A stretch of DNA of 62,406 nucleotides, taken from positions 1 to 62,406 of the forward strand of contig JAMYHX010000247.1 of NCBI GenBank assembly GCA_025529335.1. Reading direction: 5' to 3'. Both the position numbers and the translations under genes were made by a program. Positions 21,730 through 33,571 of this stretch are shown here, piece after piece. The notes under the pieces were generated by a model. That model saw nothing but the letters and a program-made list of their open reading frames with translations, did not search any database and had not been told where the DNA came from. Source of the DNA: Rhizopus sp. PT2906. Lineage: Eukaryota; Mucoromycota; Mucoromycetes; Mucorales; Rhizopodaceae. Position 1 is the first letter of the stretch. Every line of letters starts with the position of its first letter.

Positions 21730-22451
21730 ATGCGGTAAGATTCTGACTTTTCATCACAAGTAGAATTGCTTGCCAAGTTAGCTTGTGATTTCAGAAAGGC
21801 GAGAATTGTCCGTCTTGGTTATGCTGACCTGGCAACGAATGCGATGGATGTTCAGAATTTCATCAGGTATGGCACATCATTTTAACAACTGTGGAGCGGT
21901 ATCTATGAATCCGCCAGACGTGACGGATTACGAGCAAACGTGGTCGGTGCGGCGCGTCGTTCCGATTTTTCAGATATTTGGAAATCAAACGGGCTGCCTC
22001 ACGTTTAATTGGCGCTAGGTTATAACGAAACACCATGTATTCGCGTGAGTAGGCCCCAAGCTCTGGAAAAAGGGACAAGCACGCTTTGCAGATGGATTAA
22101 GATATGACTGGTACGACGAGGAACGACTCATCATGGAAGGATCCTGTGGATAGCATAAGGAAAAGGCGTCAAAAATCGTAGACGATAGTGTCAAACAAAT
22201 TAACAGCATGATTGCAATGCTGAAAGGCATGGCCAGCAGCTCCTGTTAACGATGAAAATGCCGTCTTGTCTAATATGATTGAAGAAATGCCAAACGCTGC
22301 CTTTGGTAACATTCCAAGCACTAGCAGCATGGACGAGCGAAACCTACGTTTTAGTGAATTCATCAACAAAGGAGAAAAGTATTGCCGAGTAATAAACAAG
22401 CTATGGAAAGAAAAGTCTGCTTTGTTAGCTCAGCAAGAGCAAGCTAAATGA
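21730..22451 (+). pseudogene. Fragmented coding relics downstream of the TATA box
   Basis: Short coherent frames include QVELLAKLACDFRKARIVRL continuing GYADLATNAMDVQNFIRYG (to about 21884), and, at 22276-22448, NAAFGNIPSTSSMDERNLRF...LWKEKSALLAQQEQ. Stops and frame changes separate them. They could be remains of a gag-like or other element protein; this is not identified. Confidence 0.3.
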
Positions 22452-23616
22452 AATGTTCTTCATGGGTAAACGCTTTGAAAGAAGCAACTACTGCAATGTA
22501 TGACGTTGGATAATCTTCTCATACACCTCCACCAAGATAACAATGATTTTTTCCCCCTTTTTTTTTTACGATCAATGACAGCAAAACTAAAATAGAAGTC
22601 AACAACGACTACATACAGTATTTTATCATTAGTATGTTGTATTGCGTGTCAGATTTTGTGCCCTTTACGTTCGGAGTTCAATTATGATTCTTCCAATGAG
22701 GATCATAAAATGTATGTTTCATGAAATAAGAGTGAATATATATTAAATCCTATCTTTTTGAGGTACATGCAGTTATTTGTTGTTGAATATGCAAAAGAAG
22801 AGGGGTACAAGTGTTTTTTATGCCACTAAACAGCCCTGTCAAATACATTGTCACTTTAGAGAGACAAGCAATAACCAAAAGAGGAATATATTCGATAATG
22901 ATGACTACGTACCATATATTACTTTATAAAGATTATTTTGACCACAAAACAAAAGTTGATCATGATTCGTAATTGTAACATTAGAGATTTCTTTAATCAT
23001 TTGCATTAATGGATTTTTTTTAAACCTTATGCAAACTCACAGTAACTATAGCAACAAAGTGTACTCAATTTTAAAGAAAACGGATAAAGGTACATGAAAG
23101 GATATTTATAATTTTTGTTTACGTATCGTCATTTCCCGCTTGAGGAGACGATAGTAAAACAACATACAGTGTCATCCGTGAGAACGAATACGTTGACAGA
23201 CCACATGTAAGTGTATATCATCATTCTTTGACAGCCACCTTACTACATCAAGAGTTTTCTTTGGTTGCTGGTCCATAAACAATACATACACATGTATTTC
23301 ATATTGTGTTCACCACATAATCTATGTCTATCTTGAACCCAAAAAAAAACAAGCTGAACGTCGTCTTGTATTACTATTATGCAGCCCAAAAGACAGATCA
23401 CTTGACATTAATGAACAGCTTTTCAGTTTTGTTTTTACTACTAATGATACTATGTGAAAGCATTGACACAGTTTACTATTGTCATGATAAACATTATGTA
23501 TCCATTAATAAAATATTATATTTTATTATAAAGAAAAACTACTATTAAAAGTTCAGATAGAATGACATTAAAAAAATATTAAGTTGTAAATAGTAAGATG
23601 TGATTAATAAAGTAGC
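22452..23616. other. Intergenic, AT-rich
   Basis: About 1.2 kb with no conserved frame, RNA gene or repeat that I can see. Confidence 0.6.
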
Positions 23617-24174
23617 TTAGAACCATCCGTGCTTAAATGCAAGGCCACCAATGGCAAGGGTGACACCGTAAAAGATGATGTTGAAGGCAAAACGGATGAA
23701 GTGATGCTTGACTGCAATTTCAGTAAAGGCATTAATGGCAGTGAAAGCAAAGAAACTATTTTATCGTTATTTTTATCATCTCAAGCAAACATATTATATA
23801 TATACTTACATCCAAGACAAGATCATGACAGAACGAGTAGCGCCAGATCCAAAAGTGTTGAGAGTCAATACGGACAAGAGCAAGAGCGAGTTTTCAAACA
23901 AGACTTGATGAGCTCTGCCTAAGCTATCAGCCATGGACGTATGCGCATTTCTCCATCGACCTGTTCCTTTTGTTCCCGCAGCATTATTAGCCGCTTCCGG
24001 ATCGTCTACATTCGTAGCAGGAGCAGCAGCTCTGGTGTTGGGATTGGTGTCATCACGACCAAAGGCATGACGAATAAAGTAGACAAGACCCCAGAGAGTC
24101 CAGAGAGTGAAGAAGGCAATCCAAGAGGATCGAACATAGTGGTTTGAAGCAAAGTTATTTCCGGCAGCGTCCAT
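23617..24174 (-). CDS. Small multi-pass membrane protein (MAPEG-like topology)
   Basis: Two exons (24174-23810, 23755-23617) give 167 aa. Hydrophobic segments are about residues 15-33 (WIAFFTLWTLWGLVYFI), 96-110, 118-135 and the C-terminal IIFYGVTLAIGGLAFKHGWF. An Asn/Ala-rich loop lies between the first and second. RAHQVLFENSLLLLSVLTLN recalls the MAPEG pattern (RxxxAHxNxxEN), but family membership is not certain. The in-frame extension upstream of the ATG is only a poly-T derived Phe run (24241-24262 region) and is not part of the protein. Function unknown. Confidence 0.65.
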
Positions 24175-25939
24175 TTGATTGATTAATTGATTAAATACAA
24201 TTGAGAAAGTAAAACTAGAGAATAGTAAAGAAGAAGTAAAAAAAAAAAAAAAAAAAAAAAAAAGGACGAGAAAGGCGTCTTCTTTTATAAGCAAATTCCA
24301 AGAATAACATTATTAATCAGTCATCGATGTCATTGTACAAATGTTTGTAAGGATGATACTAATTGTACAATAGTGACAGAATAAATGCGCCAAAAAAAGG
24401 AATAACTAGCAGCATGAAAGCAGTCAATTACTACACTAACCAAACTCTTGCTCTTTTGTGTACTCGATGCAACGATAGGGGGAAGACGAATTATGTAATG
24501 CATGTACCATAATTGATAAATCGAGTCCATTACATAACAGTGATTCTATTAGAGCTTAAAATATCGCGTGTTAATCAAACTGTCGCAGGTTGAAATTTCA
24601 CTTTTTCGTTTTTTTGTGCAATTTGGTTTGTTACTTTCTTACAACCTGGAGGATGCCAAAGAGTCTTTTACCAGCTTATTGGAATCCAGAACGGAGGTAA
24701 CCATGGTTACTTTTTTATTTAACTGATGATCTCATTTATAGAAAAAATCTACAACATAAACCAACAAGTGATAAGGAAGGAGCTTATAGACAAATGGTGA
24801 ATGAGCTTTCTAGCAACGATTTTTTATGATTCAAGGCTTGATCCAGCATGCTTACTGTATCATTATAAAACCATAGAGTTGACTGTGTGGATCATATGCT
24901 ATTATGAGTAAAGAGTCGACTCGATCTCGGAGAACTGCATATCATCAAACTTGTGCTTTCGTCTTGATCTACGAGTCATCATTTCCGACTTAGACCGAAA
25001 AAAAAAAGAAATTAGATCTTTGTAATGGAGAATTACAAGCGAAGCGTCCAACAATAGAGTAACCTATTGCGATCATAAGAATTTCTTACAACCAATGTTA
25101 TCCATATGGGATATACGTTGCCACTTTGCTGATAAGAGATCTATTATGTCATTTCATTCTATTACATATCGCGATATTCGAAGTGATTCGATACTAGTTG
25201 ATAGATTGTTATCACTCATTCAGGATATAATTATGTGATCACAAGTAGCATTGATGTAGGCCTCTTTTGTCATACTTGTATCAAGTGTAACACAATAAGA
25301 CGCATTTGGATAAAATCTATATCAAGTATATGCATTTCGTCAAGATAATATAATGACAGAGTAATGCGATTTCCTATCGGTCTCGAATCCATTTACCTTT
25401 TTTCTAATGCCAGAAAAAAGGGGGAAAGCGATTTGATGCGTTGTATATTAATGATTAAAGAAGACTTTTCATAGCATGTATAAGCTTCAAAATAGATAAG
25501 GATATTGGGAAGACAGCTGGTTCATAGTAAATAACTTTTCATCATCCTTACTTTCTTGGATTTGACTTCGAGGTCAAGCCGATGCAAGGTTAGCCGCAGT
25601 TACTTTTTTTTTTTTTTTTTTTTTTTTCTTCTTCTTCTTCACTTCAATATGAAGCGAAAGATGACAACCCTCCACCCTCAAAGGCAAAGCGCAACAAAGA
25701 GAAAGATATGTAAGATATAAAGCTGACATGATATCAAGGGTCTATTAGCCGCTGATTATGGCTTCCCTTCTTTGTTTGCACAAACGCAAGCAAGCTTATT
25801 CAAGAATACATCTTTTGAAGCAAGTGATGATGATTTTCAAAAAACACCATTGCTTAGAAAAGGTAAAGATAACATACATCAGTTCCATCTGTTTTATAAC
25901 AGATTATTGTAATAAGCAAGAATACTCAAGCTACTTTGA
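24175..25939. other. Gene-poor region
   Basis: A-tract at about 24240-24262 and T tract at about 25603-25627. A short spliced frame is imaginable at 24655-24830 (SLLPAYWNPERR across a GT-AG intron), but it is too short to call. No RNA gene was found. Confidence 0.45.
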
Positions 25940-26330
25940 ATGATTCTAAAGGAGATATATCTGCTCCTGGCCCTTCAAATGTTGTTACCAGTGACCAGAC
26001 ATCTATGCATGCAGTTAACAATGATACCAGCATTGAAGCTTTATTACACGCTCTTACTCCTTCCTCTAGCTGTACATTTACCTCCCCCCATCAAAGCCAC
26101 TAAGAAAAATAAAAACGAGGTTGTTAAGACTGAAGCACCTAAAGAGGAGAAAGAAAAGAACAAAACATTAAATAATGAGCAAAAGCAGATTCGATCTCTT
26201 TCTTGTGGTGGAACCGATCACTCTCGCTCCTTCAACAAGTTGTGCCCTATGAATAGATCAAAAGTGAAGCTTCCAAAGCCCAAAGGTTACCGTTATGGAA
26301 TATTATTGTTTTAGGTTGATGATTACCCAC
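25940..26330 (+). pseudogene. Zinc-knuckle relic of a mobile-element protein
   Basis: A basic Lys/Glu-rich stretch (KNKNEVVKTEAPKEEKEKNK) precedes SLSCGGTDHSRSFNKLCPMN, a CGGTDH...CP zinc-knuckle-like motif whose first Cys is replaced by Leu (LSC instead of CxxC). Such knuckles occur in proteins of fungal mobile elements. There is no start region or catalytic domain. Confidence 0.35.
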
Positions 26331-26845
26331 AGCATGAACATTTTCACCACTTATTTGAAAACCTATTTCACCAATACATCCTTGATATGTACGCCAAAAT
26401 GAAACAGAACAAACTACCAAACCGCAGCGTACCAAACCATAGTGAAGGTCAAAAAAAAATTAAGCACTTCCGCTCCAGTTAATTTTTAATTTCTTTAAGC
26501 AATAAACCCTGAACTGCCATCTATGTCAGACGACAACTTTTATTACAAAAGATTGAGTACAAGCGGCCTTTGGGTCATTACTACTAATCTTAAAGAAGCG
26601 ATAGTAATAAATAAAAGAAAAAAAAATACTCAGGAACCAATGTGAACAAAAAAGAAAGAAGTGTGAGAGGCTATCAATGTCATTGACTGCTTTCAAACGA
26701 AAACTTCATCTCTTTCTCCAACTTTCAAATACAGGATTTTAAAAGCGCGATCTAAAGGCCTCTGGCCACATCCCTTCGTCTTTATCCCCTTTTTTTCTCC
26801 AGAGTCCGACTGCTATTTTCAATTGACGGTGGAACCACTGTACCT

Positions 26846-27592
26846 ATGCCATTCTTTTCAAAGGACACCTTCCGTGAATATGTTAACCATTGCAAAAATG
26901 ACCAAGATTTTTTGAACGGCTGGGAGTTGTATGAGCGTAACCCAGAATTTATGGTCTATCGAAAACCTGCTCACGGGAAAAGCGATAAACTATTTCAATA
27001 TAGAGCGATTGGAGGTTGGAATGAGGTGAAGCCAACGACATTAGCTCAAGTCTATCTCGATCTCGACTTTAGAAAGCAATGGGATAAATATATGTTGGGT
27101 TACCAGTACTTTGACCACAATGGCAATAAAGCCATTCACTTTGAAATCAAATACCCTTGGCCACTTTCCAATCGTGATTACGCCTATGTTATGGAACAGC
27201 AGTTGGTGCAAGACGAAAATGATATAGTGCACATTGTTATCTTGGGCGAGTCATTGCCTGTAGACAGCTTTCCTTGTAGTAAAGGAACGATTCGTATTGA
27301 CACTTATATGCAAAATATATGTATCTCTCCTAATAAAAATGGTCATGGGTGTCTTATCTTTATGGACTATTTTGATGATCCAAAGGTAAATAATATCACG
27401 AATACAATACAGAAAAGTAACCTCTTTTTTTTTTTTTTTCCTCAGGGAAGTATACCAAAGTCGGTTATCAACTGGGCTGCAAAGACTGCTGTACCAGCCT
27501 TTGTTAATAGTCTAAAGAATGTTTGCTTAGAGTATCAGCGAGAACATCCCGGTGACATTTTTCTTGATACATCCGACATTATAAAATTGTAA
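26846..27592 (+). CDS. START-domain lipid-transfer protein (PCTP/STARD2-like)
   Basis: Two exons (26846-27385, 27446-27592) give 228 aa, almost all one START domain: WELYERNPEFMVYRKP, VYLDLDFRKQWDKYMLGYQY, HFEIKYPWPLSNRDYAYVME, then after the intron GSIPKSVINWAAKTAVPAFV. Size and the WPLSNRDY block match phosphatidylcholine-transfer-protein-type STARTs, which carry a lipid between membranes in the cytosol. Lipid choice cannot be read from sequence. The 60-nt intron has no stop and is a multiple of three, so a retained form would add about 20 residues with a Phe run. Confidence 0.88.
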   Translation: MPFFSKDTFREYVNHCKNDQDFLNGWELYERNPEFMVYRKPAHGKSDKLFQYRAIGGWNEVKPTTLAQVYLDLDFRKQWDKYMLGYQYFDHNGNKAIHFEIKYPWPLSNRDYAYVMEQQLVQDENDIVHIVILGESLPVDSFPCSKGTIRIDTYMQNICISPNKNGHGCLIFMDYFDDPKVNNITNTIQKSNLFFFFFPQGSIPKSVINWAAKTAVPAFVNSLKNVCLEYQREHPGDIFLDTSDIIKL

Positions 27593-27841
27593 ATAACATA
27601 GATGAAAACAAGGCAGTGCCAAGTTTGACAATAAAGTATGTGCATCTTTTATGCTTTTGATGATGCACATTATACAATTCTTTCTTTTTAACAAGGCTTC
27701 ATTTATACATACCATCTTCGGTTTAATTAAAAAAGGGGGGTTTATGCACTTGGAACAAAAAGGGTGATGTGACGTTGAATATCAACAAACTGAAAGTTGA
27801 TTGTTATTTGTTTTTTTTTTTTGTTTTTTATATTAATAACC

Positions 27842-30800
27842 ATGGCTGCGAACGAGGCTGACGTTTTATCAGAGACGGAATCAATACAAGAGGCCATTAT
27901 TCACTCCCTTTCTGACAACAATCATCTTCATAACGAAGAACAGGATCACTCTGATAGCGACATTCTTGATTTGACAGCAGAAGAAATGGCTTTCATAAAT
28001 GATTATAACGACACTCATAGCCGCAGCAGTAGTAATCAAACAGTCCAGGGCAGCTCTTCTCTGGACGATGATGTTTATGCATTCTTTGTTGAAGCCGGCC
28101 TCGAGAATCCTGATGAATTACGTGCGTTAGGTATCGACATTGAGACGATTCGTGCTCAAAAAGAACTGGAAGAAAGAATTGAACAGGAAACTAAGAGAGA
28201 TCTTGAAATGGCTAGATTGATGCAACAAACTTATGAGCGTGAATTACAGCAGCCTTCAGGTTCACAAACACCGACTCCAACGCCTCCACAGACCACGTTG
28301 AAGAGAGAAAACGAAGCGACTGAAGTAGAAGACAAGAATAAACGAGCCAGAAGGGGGAATATAATTGAATTAGATGATGAAGATGATAACACTTACCTTA
28401 TTGACCTTACAGAGGAAAATGAATTGAATGAAGTCATTCCTTTGGAGGATGAATCGGATGAAGAAGTTGTTGATTATCTTAGTCATGTGCCTTGGATGAG
28501 ATACAATCCTGGCGCTTCTAGCTCTGCAGCAGCTCAAAGAAGAAAAGACAAGGAAGCACATCGTCCGATAGCGTCTAGATGTGGTGGATCCAGTTTTAAT
28601 ATAGAGCCTGGCGCTTTGAACCCTTCTAGTTTTATACCACCTCCCGCTCTAAGTGCTGATGCCTTGCGTGGTGCGCATCGCTTAGATCATATGTCTGCCA
28701 TTATCGATCGTATACGTGAACAACAGCTGTCTACGCCTCCCCTTCCTGGTGCACGCTCCTCTGCTATATCGCCTGAGCAAGCTGAAAGGGAACTACGTAC
28801 CTTGTTGCAGAACATAACAGATGATGAACCACCACCACCAGAAAACAGAACAGGAACCCCTGATCGAATGAGTATCAACCTGCTCGAACATCAGAAAATC
28901 GGTTTACAATGGATGTACAAGATGGAAACATCCAACAACCGCGGAGGTATTCTGGCTGATGATATGGGCCTTGGAAAGGTAAATCTATCATAAAACACCA
29001 CATTTCTTACAACTCACTTGTCTTTTGTTAGACAATACAAGCATTGGCTATCATTTGCCGTAATCCCTGTGAGAACCCTACACCAATTGACTCGAGTAGC
29101 ATATCGAAAAGAATGGCCGATGTTACTGGTGAGCTCAACCTGAAGGCTACTTTAATCGTCTGCCCTGTGTCTTTAATTGATCAGTGGCGTAGAGAAATTG
29201 AATCAAAGACAGAGCCAAAACTTGATGTTCTTTTATACTATGGCCCTGGAAGAACTAGAAATCCTTATGCACTTGCAAACTATGATGGTAACGATATCAC
29301 AGAATATATTATAATTCATCTAACTTTTTTAAATAGTTATCATCACTTCCTATGCAGTAGCCGCATCTGATTTTAATGAAAGATTCAAAGGTCCACTCTC
29401 TAAAGTCAAGCTTCATAGAGTCATTCTAGACGAAGCACATACAATCAAAAACAAGGGAACTCTAGCTGCTCGTGGATGGTAAGTTTTTTATATTATTTCA
29501 AGGCAACGGCTAAACCCATGATATAGTTGCCAATTAGAGAGCACCTACAGATGGTGTATGACTGCTACTCCTATTCAAAACAAAGTAGATGAACTCTATT
29601 CTCTAATCAAATTCCTGCGTATTCGTCCTTTCTGTGAGTGGGACGAATTTAGAGATACGATCATCAAACCGATGCGTTCGGGTAATGCCAACAAGGGTAT
29701 CAGAGTCGCTCATGTGTTAATGAAAGCGATCTCACTGCGACGCTCAAAGAAGGCGGTGATTGATGGACGACCGATCCTGGATCTTCCTGAAAGAAATGTT
29801 CACATGACCTATGTCGATTTCTCGCCTGATGAGCGTACTCACTATGACTTTGTGAACGCTAGGGCTCAAGCAAGATTCACACGATATATGCAAGCAGGCA
29901 CGGTCATGAAGAACTACTCTTCCATTCTCGTGCTTCTGCTACGTCTTAGACAGGCCTGTTTGCATCCCAGTTTGACTGTAGAAGAAGGGACTGCTGTCGA
30001 GAAGGCCAAGCATGGTGAACGCACTGAACTTGCTAAAAAAATGAAGCCGGAAGTGGTCAGGCGTTTGTTAAGCGATGCTATGTCGTTAAAAGAAATTGAA
30101 TGTCCCATCTGTATGGATATTGCTGCTGATGCACAAATTATGCAATGTGGTCACATCCTCTGTAAAGAGTGCTTTGACAGTAAGTAAGCATACATAACAT
30201 CTGTTGAATGATTTTCTAAACTGTTTCTTAGATTATTGGAACAATCAGGATGGCAACATGAAGCGTTGTCCTCAGTGTCGTGGTTCTATTGACAGACAGA
30301 TGTTAGTTGATGTCGAATCGTTCTTGAAGGCACATGCACCTGATCTTATCAAAGAAGCAGAGGAAATCGTTCCTGAACCGGAAGTGGCCAAAGTTGCCGA
30401 GTTTATCTCGAGTGCCAAGATTGACAAGATGTTGGAGATTCTTGAACAGACAGCTCAAGAGACAAATAATCAAGACAAGACGATCATCTTTTCTCAGTTT
30501 ACTGGCATGCTTGATATCATTGAAAAGCCTTTGAAAGAGAAGGGATACCGGTTCTTGAGATATGATGGTTCTATGGACGTACGACATCGATCCAATACAG
30601 TCAACAAATTCTTTGATGATCCAGATATCAAGATTCTGATCGTGTCTACCAAATGTGGATCCCTGGGACTTAACTTGACCTGTGCAAATCGTGTTATCCT
30701 CCTTGATCTCTGGTGGAATCCAGCCATTGAAAATCAAGCCATTGATCGTGTGCATCGTATTGGACAGACCAAGTCCGTAGATGTACATCGTATCTTTGTC

Positions 30801-31020
30801 AAGGACACAGTGGAAGATCGTATTCTGGCACTACAACAGAAAAAACAGGTACATATATACATAAAACATAATACAAAAGGATACAAGTGACTGACTATGA
30901 CATTAGGACATTGCAGACGGCGTTTTAGGTGAAGGTTCAAGAACATCATTGAATAGATTAGGTCTTAACGAATTGATTTACCTATTTCGTGGTGGCGATA
31001 TTCCTGGAGAGAACGAATAA
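27842..31020 (+). CDS. ULS1: ULS1-type SNF2 translocase with RING finger (SUMO-linked)
   Basis: Six exons (27842-28978, 29032-29287, 29337-29478, 29527-30179, 30232-30848, 30907-31020) give 972 aa. The acidic N-terminus holds SIM-like cores (DILDLTAEE, IIELDDEDD, YLIDLTEE) and a UIM-like SIQEAIIHSLSD. SNF2 motifs follow: GGILADDMGLGK|TIQALA (I), TLIVCPVSLIDQW (Ia), VILDEAHTIKN (II), MTATPIQNK (III). A C3HC4 RING (CPICMDIAADAQIMQCGHIL...CPQC) sits between the lobes, then TIIFSQFTGMLDIIE and DLWWNPAIENQAIDRVHRIG (VI). RING placement plus SIMs and absence of HIRAN favour ULS1/RIS1 over RAD5. These are nuclear translocases acting on sumoylated chromatin proteins. Start is the ATG at 27842 in context ACCATGG. 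Confidence 0.9.
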
Positions 31021-31399
31021 AAAGAACAAAAGAGAAGATGATGAAAATAGCTTGTATCTGTATATATTTTCTTATACCCCCCCTTCCTCCCTCCCTCTCC
31101 CTTCTTTCTCTCTTTCTCTTAAAATTAATAAAATTCCAACAGTTTTTTTTTTTTTTTTTTTTTTTGACTAGTTTTTATATTGAGTTAATCAACCATAGCT
31201 TACAATTATCCAAGTGTTTATACAAGAAACGCCGCCTTTACTTTATTGAATAGCTAAAAGCGAACAAGTACAGTCTCTTTACCATTCAAAATAAGTATAT
31301 GCCCACTTGATTGACAAAGTTAAGGTACGACTGCATTCTATGTCTTTAATCATAAATTGTTATCCTTTTACAGCAGTACGAGGATTGTTCAAAGCTTAG
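31021..31399. other. Intergenic with T tract
   Basis: Includes a CT-rich block and a 24-nt T run at 31142-31165. No gene seen. Confidence 0.5.
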
Positions 31400-31830
31400 C
31401 GCACGAAATCATAATGAAAATCAAAGCTATTCAGGTCTCATTTGCAACGAGATCACATTCGACCCCAAGCAAGCTCTGTCCTCTTCTTGCAATCTTTCAT
31501 CAGCACCACTCGCTTTGATTTCTCCACTGCCTAACACTTGATTATTGCTCATAAAGTAATTTGTTCATTGTTTTGAGAATTTCGATTTCTTTTTGTTTGA
31601 CTCCTTCCCATTTTAAGCAAACTCCAAGACTTTTGGCATCTTTGCCTCGGAATAATTCAAAAAGGAAACGGGAACAAAGCCGGAAAGCCATACGCCTTTT
31701 TTCCTCCTCAGTGATAAAATCCTCCAAAACCCATCTATCAACTTCGTCGTTAAACATTGTCAACAACAACAACAACAACAAAGGGTGATATCTGTGTCGA
31801 TCCAGACTCTGGCGAAGCGTCAGCCGCAAA
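31400..31830 (-). pseudogene. Relic of an unidentified repetitive protein
   Basis: A minus-strand frame (31829-31542) gives FNDEVDRWVLEDFITEEEKR and KSLGVCLKWEGVKQKEIEIL. After a frame change, the sequence continues as QVLGSGEIKASGADERLQEE (down to about 31420). The two parts look like one protein broken by a frameshift. A (CAA)n run lies at its 5' end (31761-31780). The family is not certain; it recalls multicopy mucoralean ORFs. Confidence 0.3.
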
Positions 31831-31989
31831 CGTTCATTCCTTCTGAATATCTCTAGAGAATTCCGATTAATATATGATCATAACACCTAAAATTAATCTT
31901 TACAATTCGATGTTCAGTGCTTCCAAGAATACGGCGTTTCTGACACCGAGCTGGTTCTTTGGATTGCGACAGAACTGACAGAAGGTTTT

Positions 31990-32115
31990 TGGCATGGCGT
32001 TTAAAAGCCAAATAAGTCGATGTTTTGCGAATTTAAGTTTTTTGTTGAAAAGAAAAGATGAATATTATTAAAAGAGAATGTATGTGAGCTTTATAGAGAG
32101 ATTAATGTTGTCAGT
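31990..32115. repeat. Diverged repeat, similar to 47840-47975
   Basis: Both copies have ...TTTAAAA.C..AGTCGA, then CTTTGTTGAAAAGAAAA (TTTTGTTGAAAAGAAAA here), ATGTTATTAAAAG/ATATTATTAAAAG, TTTATAG, GATTAATGTAGTC/GATTAATGTTGTC in the same order and spacing. They are diverged copies of one element or duplicated flank. Confidence 0.5.
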
Positions 32116-32204
32116 GTGATATTGTTGAAGAATAAATGCTTTACTGTCATAAAATAAAAAAATTATTTGCGTAAAAAAACGACAAAGAAAAATATGTTTG
32201 AATA

Positions 32205-32470
32205 AAACGACATCATGTCAAAAGAGAAAGAGAGAGAGAGATAATGAGTATATGTAGAAAAAGAGAGAAAAAGTATGTTAGTATTAGAGCACATATCCTA
32301 ATATTAGTTTTACTTACCACCAAGGTGCATTCTGGGGAGGGTAGCGATAACTACCCAGGATTGTTTAAACAAAAAAAAAAAAAGGAACGGAGGACAGAGA
32401 GAGCCCAGAGCACAAGAAGAGGCAACTGGGAGAACGTTCCAGATATACACGCCAGAGAGCAAAGAGGGCG
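32205..32470. repeat. Dispersed repeat, copy 2
   Basis: Same element and orientation as copy 1 at 4224-4505, about 28 kb apart, with the central hairpin GGGTAGCGATAACTACCC intact and a shorter A tract (about 13 nt). Most differences are single substitutions. Upstream and downstream flanks are unrelated to those of copy 1. Confidence 0.85.
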
Positions 32471-32825
32471 GGACAAGCGAGTCAGAGCAAGGACCATGAG
32501 GACAGGCTAGTTTTGCATTGCCAAATATGACTACATGTTCTTCTGATTTCATGGAAAGACCGAATAAAGAATTTAAACTTTTACAAACAGACTAAAGAGG
32601 GCTATTTCTAATATTAAGTTAATTTCAACTCCAAGGCAGCCCACCTGTTAATATTACGAAAATATTCTTGGCGACGATGAATTTACATTTCATGCAACAT
32701 GAATTTTGTTCTCACCATGGGTGTATTTATTTTCGATCACAGGCGAATTTACTTTCCGGAAAGAGTGTATAACTCGGAAAATTAAAAAATACAAGTGGAT
32801 GGAATAAGGCACTTTGTGATCATTT

Positions 32826-33023
32826 ATGAACAAAGAAAAGAAAGAGATTCATGACAAAGAAATTGATCTTTATATGCAACCGATTACATTTAGTGATTTA
32901 TATCATATGACGCGTCATCAAATACGGCAGACTACAGATACCATGAATCAGCGTCGTGAGCTTAATACGAGGTATGATGTTAAGATGATTTTGCCTTGTG
33001 TACGAAATATATTGTTTATTTGA
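32826..33023 (+). CDS. Short hypothetical ORF
   Basis: 65 codons with charged, protein-like composition (EIDLYMQPITFSDLYHMTRH). A possible donor GTATGATG near 32972 hints that it could be a first exon, but no matching downstream exon was found. Could equally be chance or a relic. Confidence 0.25.
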   Translation: MNKEKKEIHDKEIDLYMQPITFSDLYHMTRHQIRQTTDTMNQRRELNTRYDVKMILPCVRNILFI

Positions 33024-33571
33024 CGACAAAAGGTGCAAGTTTGTTTAATATAAAACTATGTGTTGTGCTATCAAGAATCAAATCAGCCAAGTCAATTAAA
33101 ACCCTTTTATGAGTAGACCAAACTTGGATTTCAAAAGAACTAACAAAAGGACTAGATTATTAAATTCAGTATTAGTAAGCCTCAGATGTAAGAACTTTAC
33201 TGTTTATTGTCAATACAATTTGATTGGCTACTTTGTATTTTCAGTAACAAAGGAGAAACGATTGATTCTCTCTTTCTTTTTATGAATATAAATTTACAAT
33301 GCAGCTATACTTTTTTATTGGTTTATTTTTCTCTTGGATTGACGTAATTGGTGAATAATTCAATGACCGCAAGTTTCAGGAAAATTCGCTCTCCCTCCCT
33401 CTCTTTCTCCTTCTCTCTTGATTACGATTCACCAGTCACGAGAGGGCTTTTTGTTGACTACTACGCACACACACTCACAGACACAGACACACACACAGCC
33501 TGATTTTTCTTTATCTTTTTTTTTTTTTCTTTCTCTTCTTTTTTTCTCTCTTTATTTTATAGTTCAACACA

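Noticed and set aside
24175..24294. N-terminal extension of the small membrane protein
   Set aside because: The extension has no ATG start and encodes a Phe run from a homopolymer tract; the ATG at 24174 is the reasonable start.
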